Shown here piece after piece: positions 33,731 through 42,873 of a stretch of DNA of 64,000 bases (positions are counted from its first letter, which is position 1; each line of letters begins with the position of its first letter). The stretch is from Streptomyces syringium (lineage in GTDB: Bacteria; Actinomycetota; Actinomycetes; Streptomycetales; Streptomycetaceae). The stretch lies in assembly GCF_017876625.1 (NCBI RefSeq), contig NZ_JAGIOH010000001.1, positions 3,803,501 to 3,867,500 on the forward strand, given 5' to 3'. The notes beneath the pieces are model-generated. The model was not told where the DNA came from and made no database searches. It was given only the letters and a program-made list of their open reading frames with translations. Made by a program: the position numbers and the translations under genes.

Positions 33731-35320
33731 GTGCGGATGTACCCGGAGCCGTCGGGCGAGGTGCGCATGAGTCTGTCACTGCGCTTCGCCGCCGGATCTC
33801 ACAAGGGGATGATCCGGGAGGGCAACGAGGACTCCGGTTACGCCGGCCCCCGGCTGCTCGCCATCGCCGACGGCATGGGCGGCCAGGCCGCGGGCGAGGT
33901 CGCCAGCTCCGAGGTGATCTCCACCCTCGTGTCGCTGGACGACGACGTCCCCGGCTCGGACATCCTGACCTCCCTCGGCACCGCCGTGCAGCGCGCGAAC
34001 GACCAGCTGCGCGCCATGGTCGAGGAGGATCCGCAGCTCGAGGGCATGGGCACCACCCTGACCGCGCTGCTGTGGACCGGTCAGCGGCTCGGCCTGGTGC
34101 ACGTCGGCGACTCGCGCGCGTACCTGCTGCGCGACGGCGTGCTGACCCAGATCACACAGGACCACACCTGGGTGCAGCGGCTCGTCGACGAGGGCCGGAT
34201 CACCGAGGAGGAGGCCACCACCCACCCGCAGCGCTCCCTGCTGATGCGCGCGCTGGGCAGCGGTGACCACGTGGAGCCCGATCTGTCGATCCGCGAGGTC
34301 CGGGCGGGCGACCGCTATCTGATCTGCTCCGACGGGCTCTCCGGCGTCGTCAGCCATCAGACGATGGAGGAGACGCTCGCCAGCTACCAGGGCCCGCACG
34401 AGACCATCCAGGAGCTGATCCAGCTCGCCCTGCGCGGCGGCGGTCCCGACAACATCACCTGCATCGTCGCGGACGTGCTGGAGATCGACGGCGGCGACAC
34501 CCTCACGGCACAGCTCAACGACACCCCGGTGATCGTGGGCGCGGTCGCCGAGAACCAGCTCCAGCTGGGGGACGACGGCGCCATGCAGACCCCGGCCGGC
34601 CGGGCAGCGGAGCTGGGCCGGGCCAACCGGCCCGTGCCGCCGCAGGGCCCCGGGGCGGCCGGGGGCGGCTTCGGCCCGCCCGGCAGCGGCGACCCGGCCA
34701 TAGGCGGCGCGCCGGACGGTGCCTTCGGCTCGTTCTCCGACGAGGACTTCGTCAAGCCGCCCCGCGGTGGCAAGTGGCTCAAGCGGTCGCTCATCATCGC
34801 CGTGGTGCTCGGCATCGTCGGCGGCGGTCTCTACGCCGGCTACGAATGGACCCAGACGCAGTACTACGTGGGCGCCAAGGACAACGACCACGTGGCCGTC
34901 TACCAGGGCATCAACCAGGATCTGGCGTGGGTGGGCCTCAGCAAGGTCTACGAGGACCACCGCGAGATCGAACTCAAGTACCTCCCCGTGGACCAGCGCA
35001 CCCGTGTCGAGGACACGATCGCAGTCGGCAGCCTCGACCAGGCCCGGCAGAAGATCAAGGACCTCGGCACGCTCGCCGGCGCCTGCAAGAAGGCGGACGA
35101 GCGGCGCAAGGCCGAGCAGCAGCAGCGGGAGACCGAGAAGCAGAACGGCGACAAGACGGGCAACGCGCCCGGTGCCGCCCAGGACGACCCGAAGGCCCCG
35201 AAGGACCCCAGGACAGGCGAACGGGCCGACGTCCGGGCCACCCCCGTCCCGTCCCCGGGTCCCACCCTCAGCGAGGAAGAGCAGAAGTTGGTCCCGCAGT
35301 GCAGCAGCGCTCAGCAGTAA
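33731..35320 (+). CDS. pstP: PstP-type PP2C Ser/Thr protein phosphatase
   Basis: A protein of about 529 residues. The PP2C domain (about residues 15-245) has the metal-binding Asp residues in REGNEDSGY, ADGMGGQAAGE, HVGDSRAYLLRDG, CSDGLSGVV and GGGPDNITC. A Pro/Gly linker, one membrane helix (about 342-365, SLIIAVVLGIVGGGLYAGY) and a roughly 150-residue extracytoplasmic tail rich in Lys/Glu/Gln follow. It removes phosphate from PknB and its targets. GTG 33731 is chosen because GGAGGG lies 8 bases upstream; ATG 33737 or ATG 33767 (MSLSLRF) are possible. Confidence 0.93.
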   Translation: MRMYPEPSGEVRMSLSLRFAAGSHKGMIREGNEDSGYAGPRLLAIADGMGGQAAGEVASSEVISTLVSLDDDVPGSDILTSLGTAVQRANDQLRAMVEEDPQLEGMGTTLTALLWTGQRLGLVHVGDSRAYLLRDGVLTQITQDHTWVQRLVDEGRITEEEATTHPQRSLLMRALGSGDHVEPDLSIREVRAGDRYLICSDGLSGVVSHQTMEETLASYQGPHETIQELIQLALRGGGPDNITCIVADVLEIDGGDTLTAQLNDTPVIVGAVAENQLQLGDDGAMQTPAGRAAELGRANRPVPPQGPGAAGGGFGPPGSGDPAIGGAPDGAFGSFSDEDFVKPPRGGKWLKRSLIIAVVLGIVGGGLYAGYEWTQTQYYVGAKDNDHVAVYQGINQDLAWVGLSKVYEDHREIELKYLPVDQRTRVEDTIAVGSLDQARQKIKDLGTLAGACKKADERRKAEQQQRETEKQNGDKTGNAPGAAQDDPKAPKDPRTGERADVRATPVPSPGPTLSEEEQKLVPQCSSAQQ

Positions 35321-35343
35321 AGCCGTAGGGGGCCATCAAAGCC

Positions 35344-36771
35344 ATGCCATCAATGCCATCCATGCCATCCATGTCGTCGAGCACCACCAACACGACGACG
35401 ATCAGCACCGCGGGCCCGCCGAGCCGGCGCAACACCGAGCTGGCGCTGCTCGCCTTCTCGGTGCTCATCCCGTGCTTCGCGTACGCCAACGTCGGTCTCG
35501 CCCTCGACGGCGAGATGCCCTCCGGCATGCTCGGCTACGGCCTCGGCCTCGGCCTGCTGGCCGGTGTCGGCCATGTGGTGGTGCGGAAGTTCGCCCGCTA
35601 CGCCGACCCGCTGCTGCTGCCGCTGGCCACCCTCCTCAACGGGATCGGGCTGGTCATCATCTGGCGGCTCGACCAGGCGCCGCGGCTGATGGCGAAGAAG
35701 TTCTTCCACCCCAGCGCGCCCAACCAGCTGCTGTTCTCGGCCCTCGGCATCGCTCTCTTCGTGGCAGTCCTGATCTTCCTCAAGGACCACCGCATCCTCC
35801 AGCGCTACACCTATATCTCCATGGTGGTGGCGCTGATCCTGCTCGTCGCGCCGATGTTCTTCCCGGCGAAGTTCGGTGCGCGCATCTGGATCACGATCCC
35901 GGGTCTGGGCTCGCTGCAGCCGGGTGAGTTCGCGAAAATCATCTTGGCGATCTTCTTCGCCGGCTATCTCATGGTGAAACGCGACGCCCTGGCCCTGGCC
36001 AGTCGTCGCTTCATGGGGCTCTATCTGCCGCGCGGCCGGGACCTCGGTCCCATCCTGGTCGTCTGGGCGGTCAGCATCCTGATCCTCGTCTTCGAGACCG
36101 ACCTCGGTACCTCGCTGCTGTTCTTCGGCATGTTCGTCGTGATGCTCTACGTCGCGACCGAGCGCACCAGCTGGATCGTCTTCGGTCTGCTGATGTCGGC
36201 CGGCGGCGCGGTCTTCGTGAACACCTTCGAGCCGCACGTCCAGCAGCGCGTCGACGCCTGGCTGCACCCGTTCGACGCGTTCAAGGACGGCTCCTCCGAC
36301 CAGATCGCCCAGGCGCTGATGGCCTTCGGCTCCGGTGGCGTCTTCGGCACCGGCTGGGGCCAGGGCCACTCCGACCTCATCGGCTTCGCCGCCAACTCCG
36401 ACTTCATCCTCGCCACCGTCGGCGAGGAGCTGGGGCTGGCGGGCGTCATGGCCATACTGCTGATCTACGGGCTGATCGTGGAGCGCGGTCTGCGCACCGC
36501 CCTCGCCGCCCGTGACCCGTTCGGCAAGCTGCTGGCCTGTGGTCTGTCCGCCGCCTTCGGCATTCAGGTCTTCGTCGTCGCCGGCGGCGTCATGGGCCTG
36601 ATCCCGCTGACCGGTATGACCATGCCGTTCATGGCGCAGGGTGGTTCGTCCGTCCTGGCCAACTGGGCCCTCGTCGCCATCCTCGTCAAGATCAGCGACA
36701 CCGCGCGCCGCCCGGCCCCGGCCCCCGCACCGTCCCCCGACGCCGAGATGACCCAGGTGGTCCGCCCGTGA
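35344..36771 (+). CDS. rodA: RodA/FtsW-type SEDS peptidoglycan polymerase
   Basis: A 475-residue SEDS-family membrane protein with about 10-12 helices and the family motifs IWITIPGLGSLQPGEFAKII, AVSILILVFETDLGTSLLFF and QVFVVAGGVMGLIPLTGMTM, then PFMAQGGSS. SEDS proteins polymerise glycan strands with a class B PBP, here PbpA, which follows with a GTGA overlap. The N-terminus is unusual: MPSMPSMPSMSSS comes from a 9-bp DNA repeat that offers four in-frame ATG codons (35344, 35353, 35362, 35371). The first is used here, and the conserved sequence starts only near residue 27. Confidence 0.92.
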   Translation: MPSMPSMPSMSSSTTNTTTISTAGPPSRRNTELALLAFSVLIPCFAYANVGLALDGEMPSGMLGYGLGLGLLAGVGHVVVRKFARYADPLLLPLATLLNGIGLVIIWRLDQAPRLMAKKFFHPSAPNQLLFSALGIALFVAVLIFLKDHRILQRYTYISMVVALILLVAPMFFPAKFGARIWITIPGLGSLQPGEFAKIILAIFFAGYLMVKRDALALASRRFMGLYLPRGRDLGPILVVWAVSILILVFETDLGTSLLFFGMFVVMLYVATERTSWIVFGLLMSAGGAVFVNTFEPHVQQRVDAWLHPFDAFKDGSSDQIAQALMAFGSGGVFGTGWGQGHSDLIGFAANSDFILATVGEELGLAGVMAILLIYGLIVERGLRTALAARDPFGKLLACGLSAAFGIQVFVVAGGVMGLIPLTGMTMPFMAQGGSSVLANWALVAILVKISDTARRPAPAPAPSPDAEMTQVVRP

Positions 36772-38222
36772 ACAAGCCCGTGCGCCGGATCGCGATCTTC
36801 TGTGGCCTTCTCGTCCTCGCCCTGATGATGCGCGACAACTGGATCCAGTTCGTCCAGGCCGAGGAGCTCAAGACCCACGAGAACAACCGCCGGGTCCTGA
36901 TCGCCCGCTACAGCCAGCCGCGCGGCAACATCATCGTCGACGGCCAGACGGTCACCGGGTCCAAGGAGACCGACAACACCGACTTCAAGTACAAGCGCAC
37001 GTACAAGAACGGCGAGATGTGGGCGCCGGTCACGGGCTACGCCTCGCAGGTCTACGGCGCGAACCAGCTGGAGAAGCTCGACGACCCGGTGCTGACCGGC
37101 GACGACGACCGGCTGTTCTTCAACCGCACGGTCGACATGATCACCGGCAAGGGCAAGAAGGGCGGTGACGTGATCACCACCCTGAACGCCAAGGCCCAGG
37201 AGGCCGCCTTCAAGGGCCTGGGCAACAAGCGCGGTGCCGTCGCCGCGCTCGACCCGCGCACCGGCAAGATCCTCGCCCTCGCCTCCACGCCCTCCTACGA
37301 CCCCTCGCGCATCGCGGGCAGCGACGACGAGAAGGCGTGGAAGGAGCTGACGAGCGACAAGAACCAGCCGATGCTGAACCGGGCGCTCAAGCAGACCTAC
37401 CCGCCGGGCTCGACCTTCAAGGTCGTCACGGCCGCGGCCGCGCTGCAGAACGGTCTGTACAAGGACGTCGACGCCAAGACCGACTCGCCGCTGCCCTGGA
37501 CGCTGCCGGACACCCGGGTGCAGCTCCAGAACGAGGGCAACATCCCCTGCAAGGAAGCCTCGCTGCGGGTCGCCCTCCAGTACTCCTGCAACACGGTCTT
37601 CGGCAAGGTCAGCGCCGACCTCGGCAATAAGAAGATGATCGAGCAGGCGGAGAAGTTCGGCTTCAACAACCCGAAGCTCGACACGCCCGTCCGCGCCGCC
37701 GAGAGCGTCTACCCCAAGGACAACCGCCCGCAGAACGCCATGGCGGGCATCGGCCAGGCCTCCAACCGCGCCACGCCGCTCCAGATGGCCATGGTGGCCG
37801 CCGCGGTCGCCAACAACGGCAAGCTCATGGAGCCGTACATGGTCGACAAGCTGCGCGCCCCGAACCTCAATGTGATCGAGACGCACCAGCCGAAGCAGCT
37901 GAGCCAGCCGCTCAGCTCCGACAACGCGCAGAAGCTTCAGTCGATCATGGAGACGGTGGTCGAGAAGGGCACCGGAACCAACGCCCAGATCGACGGCGTC
38001 ACCGTCGGCGGCAAGACCGGTACCGCCCAGCACGGCGTCGACAACAGCGGCAACCCGTACGCGTGGTTCATCTCCTACGCCAAGGGGAAGGACGGCTCGC
38101 CGGTCGCCGTGGCCGTCGTCATCGAGGGCTCCGAGACCACCCGTGACGACATCGCGGGCGGCAGGCTCGCCGCGCCGGTCGCGAAGGGCGTCATGGAGGC
38201 GGTACTCAGCACGGAGAAGTGA
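36768..38222 (+). CDS. pbpA: PbpA class B penicillin-binding protein (transpeptidase)
   Basis: The product is 484 residues with a single N-terminal membrane helix (about residues 5-22), a PBP dimerisation region and a transpeptidase domain. The active-site serine is S215 in PPGSTFKVV (SxxK with K218), the second motif is S273-C-N275, and the third is K416-T-G418. It cross-links peptidoglycan made by the preceding SEDS protein. The GTG start overlaps the rodA stop by 4 bases. In Mycobacterium the homologous PbpA is a PknB substrate; here the kinase gene follows directly. Confidence 0.95.
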   Translation: MNKPVRRIAIFCGLLVLALMMRDNWIQFVQAEELKTHENNRRVLIARYSQPRGNIIVDGQTVTGSKETDNTDFKYKRTYKNGEMWAPVTGYASQVYGANQLEKLDDPVLTGDDDRLFFNRTVDMITGKGKKGGDVITTLNAKAQEAAFKGLGNKRGAVAALDPRTGKILALASTPSYDPSRIAGSDDEKAWKELTSDKNQPMLNRALKQTYPPGSTFKVVTAAAALQNGLYKDVDAKTDSPLPWTLPDTRVQLQNEGNIPCKEASLRVALQYSCNTVFGKVSADLGNKKMIEQAEKFGFNNPKLDTPVRAAESVYPKDNRPQNAMAGIGQASNRATPLQMAMVAAAVANNGKLMEPYMVDKLRAPNLNVIETHQPKQLSQPLSSDNAQKLQSIMETVVEKGTGTNAQIDGVTVGGKTGTAQHGVDNSGNPYAWFISYAKGKDGSPVAVAVVIEGSETTRDDIAGGRLAAPVAKGVMEAVLSTEK

Positions 38223-38383
38223 CGCCGCTCACCTCCGTGGCCGTCCGGTCCCCGGACGGTACCGGTCGTATATCAGGTGACGGTGGCGCCCAGGAGGCGC
38301 ACGGTGCTCCGGGTACGGTATGCCCGGACAGCACACCGCCGGACCCACGCCGGTGCGGTCAGGAAAACGGAAGGGCTGGAGCT

Positions 38384-40408
38384 ATGGAAGAGCCGCGTCG
38401 CCTCGGCGGCCGGTACGAGCTGGGCTCGGTGCTCGGCCGTGGTGGCATGGCCGAGGTCTATCTCGCCCACGACACCCGGCTCGGCCGCACCGTCGCCGTG
38501 AAGACGCTCCGGGTGGACCTCGCCCGGGACCCGTCCTTCCAGGCCCGGTTCCGCCGTGAGGCCCAGTCGGCCGCCTCGCTCAACCACCCGTCGATCGTCG
38601 CCGTCTACGACACCGGCGAGGACTACGTCGACGGGGTCTCGATCCCGTACATCGTCATGGAGTACGTGGACGGGTCGACGCTGCGCGAGCTGCTGCACTC
38701 GGGCCGGAAGCTGCTGCCCGAGCGCTCGCTGGAGATGACCATCGGCGTCCTCCAGGCGCTCGAGTACTCCCACCGCGCCGGCATCGTCCACCGCGACATC
38801 AAGCCGGCGAACGTCATGCTGACGCGCACCGGCCAGGTCAAGGTCATGGACTTCGGCATCGCCCGGGCGATGGGCGACTCCGGCATGACCATGACGCAGA
38901 CCGCGGCCGTCATCGGCACCGCCCAGTACCTCTCCCCCGAGCAGGCCAAGGGCGAGCAGGTCGACGCGCGGTCCGACCTGTACTCCACCGGCTGTCTGCT
39001 GTACGAACTGCTGACGGTCCGGCCCCCCTTCGTCGGTGACTCGCCCGTGGCGGTCGCCTATCAGCACGTCCGGGAAGAGCCGAACCCGCCGAGCGTCCAC
39101 GACCCGGAGATCACGCCCGAGATGGACGCCATCGTCCTCAAGGCGCTGACCAAGGACCCGGACTACCGCTACCAGTCGGCCGACGAGATGCGCGCCGACA
39201 TCGAGGCGGCCCTCGACGGCCAGCCCGTGGCGGCCACGGCCTCGCACGCTGCGGGTGGCTACGGCGCCCCCGGCGGCTACGGCGAGGACCAGCCGACCAC
39301 GATGCTCCGCCCGCAGGACCCGGCCGGGCAGACCTCCATGCTGCCGCCCGTGCGCGACGACGACGGCGGTTACGGCTACGACGACCGCGACGGCCGGCGC
39401 GGCGGTGCCAAGAAGAGCAACCTCTCGACGATCCTTCTGGTCGTCGCGGGTGTCCTGGTGCTCGTCGGGGCGATCTTCATCGGCAAGTCGCTCTTCGGCG
39501 GCGGTGGCAACAACAGCCAGGTGACCGTGCCGACGCTGACCGGCGAGACGCTGGCCTCCGCCCAGAAGATGGGCGAGAACGGCGACTTCAAGGTCACCCA
39601 GGACGGCGAGACCTTCTGCGACCAGCCCAAGGGCAAGGTCTGCGACCAGAACCCCAAGGCCAACGCCAAGGTGGACCGCGGCTCCGAGGTCAAGGTCGTG
39701 CTCTCCAAGGGCGCGGAGAAGGTCTCCGTGCCGGATGTCCGGGGATCCAAGTTCGAAGAGGCCGAGGCGGAGCTCAAGGCCAAGGGCTTCACCGTCCGGC
39801 AGAAGCAGGTCGAGTCCGACCGGACCGCCGGCATCGTGATCGACCAGGACCCCAAGGGCAGCACGAAGGCCGAGAAGGGCACGGAGATCACCCTCTCCGT
39901 CGCCTCGACCCCCGCCTCCAAGACCGTCCCGTCCGTCGTCGGCCAGCCCTTCGACGCCGCGAAGAAGCAGCTCACCGACCTCGGCTTCAAGGTCGCCAAG
40001 GACGAGGAGGAGTCGGACCAGCCGCCCGGCAACGTCCTCCGGCAGAGCCCCGACGGCAACACCACCGCGCAGCCGAACTCCACGGTCACCCTCTTCGTCG
40101 CCAAGGCGGGCCAGAAGATCAGCGTGCCGGGTGTGGTCGGCCAGAAGCTCAAGGACGTCAAGAAGACACTGACGGACTCGGGTCTGAAGGTCGGCAGCAT
40201 CACCGGCCCGCAGGACGACAACGCCGTGGTGATGATCTCCGACCCGGTGGGCGGCACGCAGGTCCCGAAGGACACGCCCGTCAACCTCACCACCATCGGC
40301 GGCGCTCCCGGGGACACGGGCACCCCGGGCACCACCGGCACTCCGGGCTCCACCGGCGGTGACAACGGAGGCGGCCTCTTCGGCGGGCCCTTCGGGCGGC
40401 GTCACTAG
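38384..40408 (+). CDS. pknB: PknB-like Ser/Thr protein kinase with four PASTA repeats
   Basis: A 674-residue protein. The kinase domain (residues 10-275) has GRGGMAEVY, catalytic Lys40, HRD with Asp138 and Lys140, and DFG Asp156; the activation loop contains MTMTQTAAVIGTAQYLSPEQ. A Gly-rich linker, one membrane helix (346-367) and four extracellular PASTA repeats (about 378-655) follow, then a Gly/Thr-rich tail. PASTA domains bind muropeptides or lipid II, so the kinase senses cell-wall state. The start follows the ATG with GGAAGGG upstream, 161 bases after the pbpA stop. Confidence 0.96.
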   Translation: MEEPRRLGGRYELGSVLGRGGMAEVYLAHDTRLGRTVAVKTLRVDLARDPSFQARFRREAQSAASLNHPSIVAVYDTGEDYVDGVSIPYIVMEYVDGSTLRELLHSGRKLLPERSLEMTIGVLQALEYSHRAGIVHRDIKPANVMLTRTGQVKVMDFGIARAMGDSGMTMTQTAAVIGTAQYLSPEQAKGEQVDARSDLYSTGCLLYELLTVRPPFVGDSPVAVAYQHVREEPNPPSVHDPEITPEMDAIVLKALTKDPDYRYQSADEMRADIEAALDGQPVAATASHAAGGYGAPGGYGEDQPTTMLRPQDPAGQTSMLPPVRDDDGGYGYDDRDGRRGGAKKSNLSTILLVVAGVLVLVGAIFIGKSLFGGGGNNSQVTVPTLTGETLASAQKMGENGDFKVTQDGETFCDQPKGKVCDQNPKANAKVDRGSEVKVVLSKGAEKVSVPDVRGSKFEEAEAELKAKGFTVRQKQVESDRTAGIVIDQDPKGSTKAEKGTEITLSVASTPASKTVPSVVGQPFDAAKKQLTDLGFKVAKDEEESDQPPGNVLRQSPDGNTTAQPNSTVTLFVAKAGQKISVPGVVGQKLKDVKKTLTDSGLKVGSITGPQDDNAVVMISDPVGGTQVPKDTPVNLTTIGGAPGDTGTPGTTGTPGSTGGDNGGGLFGGPFGRRH

Positions 40409-40478
40409 ACGCTCCGCGGTTTGTCCTGCCGACGGCGGGCCGTCTTGCCGCCTGCGGCGGCGGGCGCCCTGCGGGCGC

Positions 40479-40528
40479 GTCCTCAATCGCCGGACGGGCT
40501 GAAATAAGCCCGTCCGGCGATTGAGGAC
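40479..40528. terminator. 22-bp perfect stem-loop, dispersed-repeat-like terminator
   Basis: Bases 40479-40500 pair perfectly with 40507-40528 around the loop GAAATA. It lies between the convergent pknB and sortase genes, and a further GC-rich dyad precedes it (40463-40478). The arm core CCTCAATCGCCGGACGGGCT resembles a short repeat that I recall as being widely scattered in Streptomyces genomes. Confidence 0.85.
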
Positions 40529-40532
40529 ACCG

Positions 40533-41273
40533 CTAGCGCAATTCCTTCGGACGGGTCCGCTCGCTGTCGACCTTCTCCGTGCGCTCCAGCTCCGCCCAGA
40601 CGATGTAGCGGTAGTCGGAGGTGTAGACGGGCGTGCAGGTCGTCAGGGTGAGGAAGCGGCCGGGCTTCTTCGCGCCGGACTCCTTCGGCAGCGGATCCAG
40701 GACCTCGACGTTGTACTTCGAGGTCTCCTTCAGCTCGGAGTAGACCTTGTAGACGTACCAGGTGTCGCGGGTCTCGAAGACGACCGGGTCGCCGACCTTG
40801 ACCTTGTGGATGTTGTGGAACTTCGCGCCGTGGCCGTCCCGGTGGGCGGCCAGCGTGAAGTTGCCCTTCGCGTCCCACGGCATCGCGGACTTCACCGGCG
40901 CGCGGTAGAACCCGGCCACGCCCTCGTTGAGGACGGAGCTGCTCGTGCCGCTCCGGACGAGCACCTCGCCGTTCTTCATCGACGGCACGTGCAGGAAGCC
41001 GATGCCGTCCTTGGTGTCCAGGGCGCCCGGGCCCTTGGCCCAGTTCTGGCGCACGTGGTTGCCCTGCTTCTTCGCCTCGCGGTCGGCCAGCACGTTCGTC
41101 CACCACAGGGAGTAGACGACGAACAGGGCCATCAGGACGCCCGCCGTGATCAGCAGTTCACCGAAGAGGCTGACGGCGGCGGCGATCCTCCCCCGTGTGC
41201 GGGCCGGGCGGCCGGGCCCGTCGTCGTCGATCCGTGCCACCGCGTCGTACCCCGTTTCGCTCTGCTGTCTCAC
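40533..41273 (-). CDS. srtE2: Class E sortase (SrtE2-like)
   Basis: The product is 246 residues with one N-terminal membrane helix (about 35-58) and the class E sortase core. The catalytic triad is His144 (LAAHRDGHG), Cys213 (TLTTCTP) and Arg222 (YRYIVWA). Class E sortases recognise LAxTG signals and anchor long chaplins and other proteins to the cell wall of Streptomyces. It starts with GTG overlapping the stop of the second sortase (GTGA). Synteny with pknB supports SrtE2 identity. Confidence 0.92.
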   Translation of the reverse strand: MRQQSETGYDAVARIDDDGPGRPARTRGRIAAAVSLFGELLITAGVLMALFVVYSLWWTNVLADREAKKQGNHVRQNWAKGPGALDTKDGIGFLHVPSMKNGEVLVRSGTSSSVLNEGVAGFYRAPVKSAMPWDAKGNFTLAAHRDGHGAKFHNIHKVKVGDPVVFETRDTWYVYKVYSELKETSKYNVEVLDPLPKESGAKKPGRFLTLTTCTPVYTSDYRYIVWAELERTEKVDSERTRPKELR

Positions 41274-42238
41274 TCGACGAGGGCGTCCGGCTTTCCCTTG
41301 CTCCGGGGCCGCTCGTCGACCATCTTGCCCCAGACGATCATTCGATACGTACTGGTGAATTCCGGAGTGCAGGTGGTGAGGGTGAGGTAGCGGCCCGGCC
41401 CCGTGAAGCCCGATCCGACCGGTACGGGGGCGATGACCGCGACGTTCGCCGGCGAGGTCTGATCCAGGCGGCTCGTCATCTCATACGTGTAGAAGGTGCT
41501 GCTGGTCTCCACGACGATCTTGTCGCCGGGACGCAGCCGGTTGACGTAGCGGAACGGCTCGCCGTGGGTGTTGCGGTGTCCGGCGAGCGAGAAGTTGCCC
41601 TTCGCGTCCCACGGCATCGCGGTCTTGAGCGGGCCCTCGGCGTAGTGCCCGACCATGCCCCGGTCCAGCACCTTCTTCTTGCCGATGCCCTCGGCGACGG
41701 GAGCCTTCACGTCCAGCTTCGGGATGTAGAGGATCGCGAAGCCCTGGCCGGGGGAGAACGCCCCGGCGGCCCGGTCCTCGCCGCCGCTCTCCTCCCAGGC
41801 GTGCTGGAGGTTGTTCGCGGCTCCGCCCGCCTGGCGCTGGGCGATCACGTTCGTCCACCACAGCTGGTAGGCGACGAACAGCAGCATCAGGGCGCCCACG
41901 GTGATGAACAGCTCGCCCGTCAGCCGGCTCACGATCACCCCGACGCTGTCCTTGCGCGCCCGTCGGGCCGCTCTGCGCCGCTCCGCACGCCCCCCGGTGG
42001 GCGGCCCCGTGGCCGGCTCCCGGACCCGGCGCAGCGTTAACGTCGCGTGGTCCTCGGGGGGCAGTGGCTGGGACACCACCCGTGCGGGGCCCTCCGTGGC
42101 CGCTACGGGCTCCGTGGGGCCCAAGCCTTTCGCCGGGTACCAGGAGGGCTCCTGATGCTGCTGTGGCGTCAGCCACGGGCTCTGCTCGGAGCCTTGTGGC
42201 GTCCGCCACGGGTCCCGCTCGGGGCGGAGCGAGGTCAC
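41270..42238 (-). CDS. srtE1: Class E sortase (SrtE1-like) containing a TTA codon
   Basis: A 322-residue sortase. A long cytoplasmic N-terminus (residues 1-105, Pro/Gln-rich then basic) is followed by one membrane helix (about 107-128) and the sortase domain, with the His in LAGHRNTHGEPF, the Cys in TLTTCTPEF and the Arg in STYRMIVWG. Leu67 is encoded by TTA (reverse of 42038-42040), the only in-frame TTA I found in the window. In Streptomyces this requires the bldA tRNA and ties expression to development. The gene overlaps the amidotransferase stop and the next sortase start. Confidence 0.92.
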   Translation of the reverse strand: MTSLRPERDPWRTPQGSEQSPWLTPQQHQEPSWYPAKGLGPTEPVAATEGPARVVSQPLPPEDHATLTLRRVREPATGPPTGGRAERRRAARRARKDSVGVIVSRLTGELFITVGALMLLFVAYQLWWTNVIAQRQAGGAANNLQHAWEESGGEDRAAGAFSPGQGFAILYIPKLDVKAPVAEGIGKKKVLDRGMVGHYAEGPLKTAMPWDAKGNFSLAGHRNTHGEPFRYVNRLRPGDKIVVETSSTFYTYEMTSRLDQTSPANVAVIAPVPVGSGFTGPGRYLTLTTCTPEFTSTYRMIVWGKMVDERPRSKGKPDALVE

Positions 42239-42873
42239 GCCCCGGCCTTGCCCACCACCGGGGCGAGCCCCGCCGAGCGGTCCACCGCCCCCGCGTCACC
42301 ACAGGCGACCAGCCAGTTGGCGAGCATCCGGTGCCCCCACTCGGTGAGCACCGACTCGGGGTGGAACTGCACCCCTTCGACCGGCAGCTCGCGGTGTCTG
42401 AGGCCCATCGCGACCCCGCTCTCCGTCCAGGCGGTGATCTCCAGCTCGTCCGGCCAGGTCTCCCGCTCGACCGCGAGGGAGTGATAGCGGGTGGCCGTGA
42501 ACGGCGTCGGCAGTCCCCGGAAGACGCCGGTGCCCTCGTGGGTCACCAGGGAGGTCTTGCCGTGCAGCAGCTCGGGGGCCCGGCTGACCACCCCGCCGTA
42601 CGCGACCGCCATCGACTGCATCCCCAGGCACACCCCGAAGACCGGCACTCCGGTCCCCGCGCAGTGCCGCACCATGTCGATGCAGACGCCCGCCTGCTCC
42701 GGCGCGCCCGGGCCGGGGGACAGCAGCACCCCGTCGAAGCCGTCCTGCGCGTGGCGCAGCTCGACCTCGTCGTTGCGCAGCACCTCGCATTCGGCGCCCA
42801 GTTGATAGAGGTACTGGACGAGGTTGAAGACGAAGCTGTCGTAGTTGTCCACGACGAGGATGCGCGCGCTCAT
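42235..42873 (-). CDS. Glutamine amidotransferase (anthranilate / aminodeoxychorismate synthase component II)
   Basis: A 212-residue class I glutamine amidotransferase of the TrpG/PabA type. It opens ARILVVDNYDSFVFNLVQYL, has the oxyanion strand LLSPGPGAPEQAG, the nucleophile Cys in GVCLGMQSM, and His/Glu in VEGVQFHPESVLTEWG. It releases ammonia from glutamine for anthranilate or p-aminobenzoate synthesis. The equivalent gene at this locus in Mycobacterium is called trpG or pabA, and sequence alone does not decide which. It overlaps both neighbours by 4 bases in a sortase operon, which is a conserved but unexplained arrangement. Confidence 0.9.
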   Translation of the reverse strand: MSARILVVDNYDSFVFNLVQYLYQLGAECEVLRNDEVELRHAQDGFDGVLLSPGPGAPEQAGVCIDMVRHCAGTGVPVFGVCLGMQSMAVAYGGVVSRAPELLHGKTSLVTHEGTGVFRGLPTPFTATRYHSLAVERETWPDELEITAWTESGVAMGLRHRELPVEGVQFHPESVLTEWGHRMLANWLVACGDAGAVDRSAGLAPVVGKAGA

